46,234 nucleotides of DNA from Scytonema sp. UIC 10036 (GTDB lineage Bacteria; Cyanobacteriota; Cyanobacteriia; Cyanobacteriales; Nostocaceae), in NCBI RefSeq assembly GCF_009725235.1, contig NZ_WJFC01000097.1, positions 1-46,234 of the forward strand, written 5' to 3'. The position numbers were made by a program, and so were the translations under genes. Of the stretch, positions 45,911 to 46,234 are shown piece after piece (the stretch's first letter is position 1; every line of letters starts with the position of its first letter). The notes beneath the pieces are model-generated. The model did not search any database, was not told the origin of the DNA, and was given only the letters and a program-made list of their open reading frames with translations.

Positions 45911-46108
45911 TTACAAATAAGGAAGCATTCCGCGTACATTTTCTTCATCGCGCTCGTGGACAACTACCATTTTGGACAGTTTCCGCTTTTTATTAGAACT
46001 TTTGTGCTCTAAGAGGTGATTTTTGAAAGCTTTACGGCGCACGATTTTGCCACTACCAGTGGCGCGAAATCTTTTCGCCGCTGCTTTGCGAGTTTTTAGT
46101 TTGGGCAT
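45911..46108 (-). CDS. rpmI: 50S ribosomal protein L35
   Basis: This 65-residue protein matches L35 throughout ([36 protein letters not shown]). The ATG is at 46108. It is the first gene of the rpmI-rplT pair; the promoter lies between 46109 and the tandem repeat near 46156. Confidence 0.98.
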   Translation of the reverse strand: MPKLKTRKAAAKRFRATGSGKIVRRKAFKNHLLEHKSSNKKRKLSKMVVVHERDEENVRGMLPYL

Positions 46109-46155
46109 ATATTGGCGTTAATTCGACACAATCCCCAATTATAAACTATGAATGG

Positions 46156-46234
46156 GGAATTTTGGATTTTGGATTTTGGATTTTGGATTTTGGATTTTGG
46201 ATTTTGGATTTTGGATTTTGGATTTTGTATTTTG
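46156..46234. repeat. ATTTTGG heptamer tandem repeat
   Basis: At least ten copies of ATTTTGG run to the window edge, upstream of rpmI. The array may continue beyond the window. Confidence 0.95.

Overview
The window looks like a chromosome segment of a filamentous, probably heterocyst-forming, cyanobacterium (Nostocales-like). I infer this from the gene types (PATAN-type response regulator with a chemotaxis-like operon, Ycf37-like TPR protein, Rpn/DUF4351 nuclease, TPR-CHAT protein, kinase with an IMS-like tail), the many GCGATCGC (HIP1) octamers, the AT-rich composition, and the abundant heptamer-type short tandem repeats between genes. No species can be named from sequence alone.

Layout. 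(1) 196-277: tRNA-Leu(UAG). (2) 1111-9237: a taxis operon in the order PATAN-REC, CheY, CheW, MCP, CheA-REC, the order of pix/tax and hmp clusters; a second, paralogous MCP lies at 12378-15278 after an unrecognised 611-aa gene. (3) 15.3-23.7 kb: an accessory island with an orphan ribbon-helix-helix antitoxin beside a broken partner, an Rpn-type nuclease gene, a three-gene module (TPR-CHAT protease, 120-aa protein, 472-aa protein with two C-terminal membrane helices), a MITE, and a second Rpn copy carrying two stop codons. The two Rpn copies are direct repeats bracketing the CHAT module. (4) 23.8-30.6 kb: hybrid histidine kinase, VanY-type peptidase, Ser/Thr kinase, universal stress protein and hisD. 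(5) 31.4-38.7 kb: a stressosome-type partner-switching operon (RsbR, RsbS, RsbT, ATPase-SpoIIE phosphatase fusion) running into two large hybrid histidine kinases, the first of which has an RsbT-like domain at its N-terminus. (6) 38.8-40.3 kb: secreted GH5 glycosidase. (7) 40.3-44.05 kb: a nearly 3.7-kb inverted duplication around a TldD/PmbA-family gene; the left arm is riddled with one-base deletions and may be either a decayed copy or a fold-back assembly artefact. (8) 44.05-46.1 kb: Ycf37-like TPR protein, a solute-binding protein, rplT and rpmI, all on the minus strand.

How the genes work together. Most of the window is signal transduction: a chemotaxis-like phosphorelay likely controlling gliding or type IV pilus motility, and a partner-switching stress cascade physically joined to two-component kinases. 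The first MCP carries a GAF domain with both cysteine positions expected of a DXCF-type cyanobacteriochrome, so it may be a light receptor. The best candidate for an undescribed system is the CHAT / 120-aa / membrane-protein trio, which looks like a protease-triggered membrane effector module, although that function is inferred from architecture only.

Short tandem repeats repeatedly reach into genes: they encode a roughly 30-residue tail on the CHAT protein and supply or touch the stop codons of at least two other genes.
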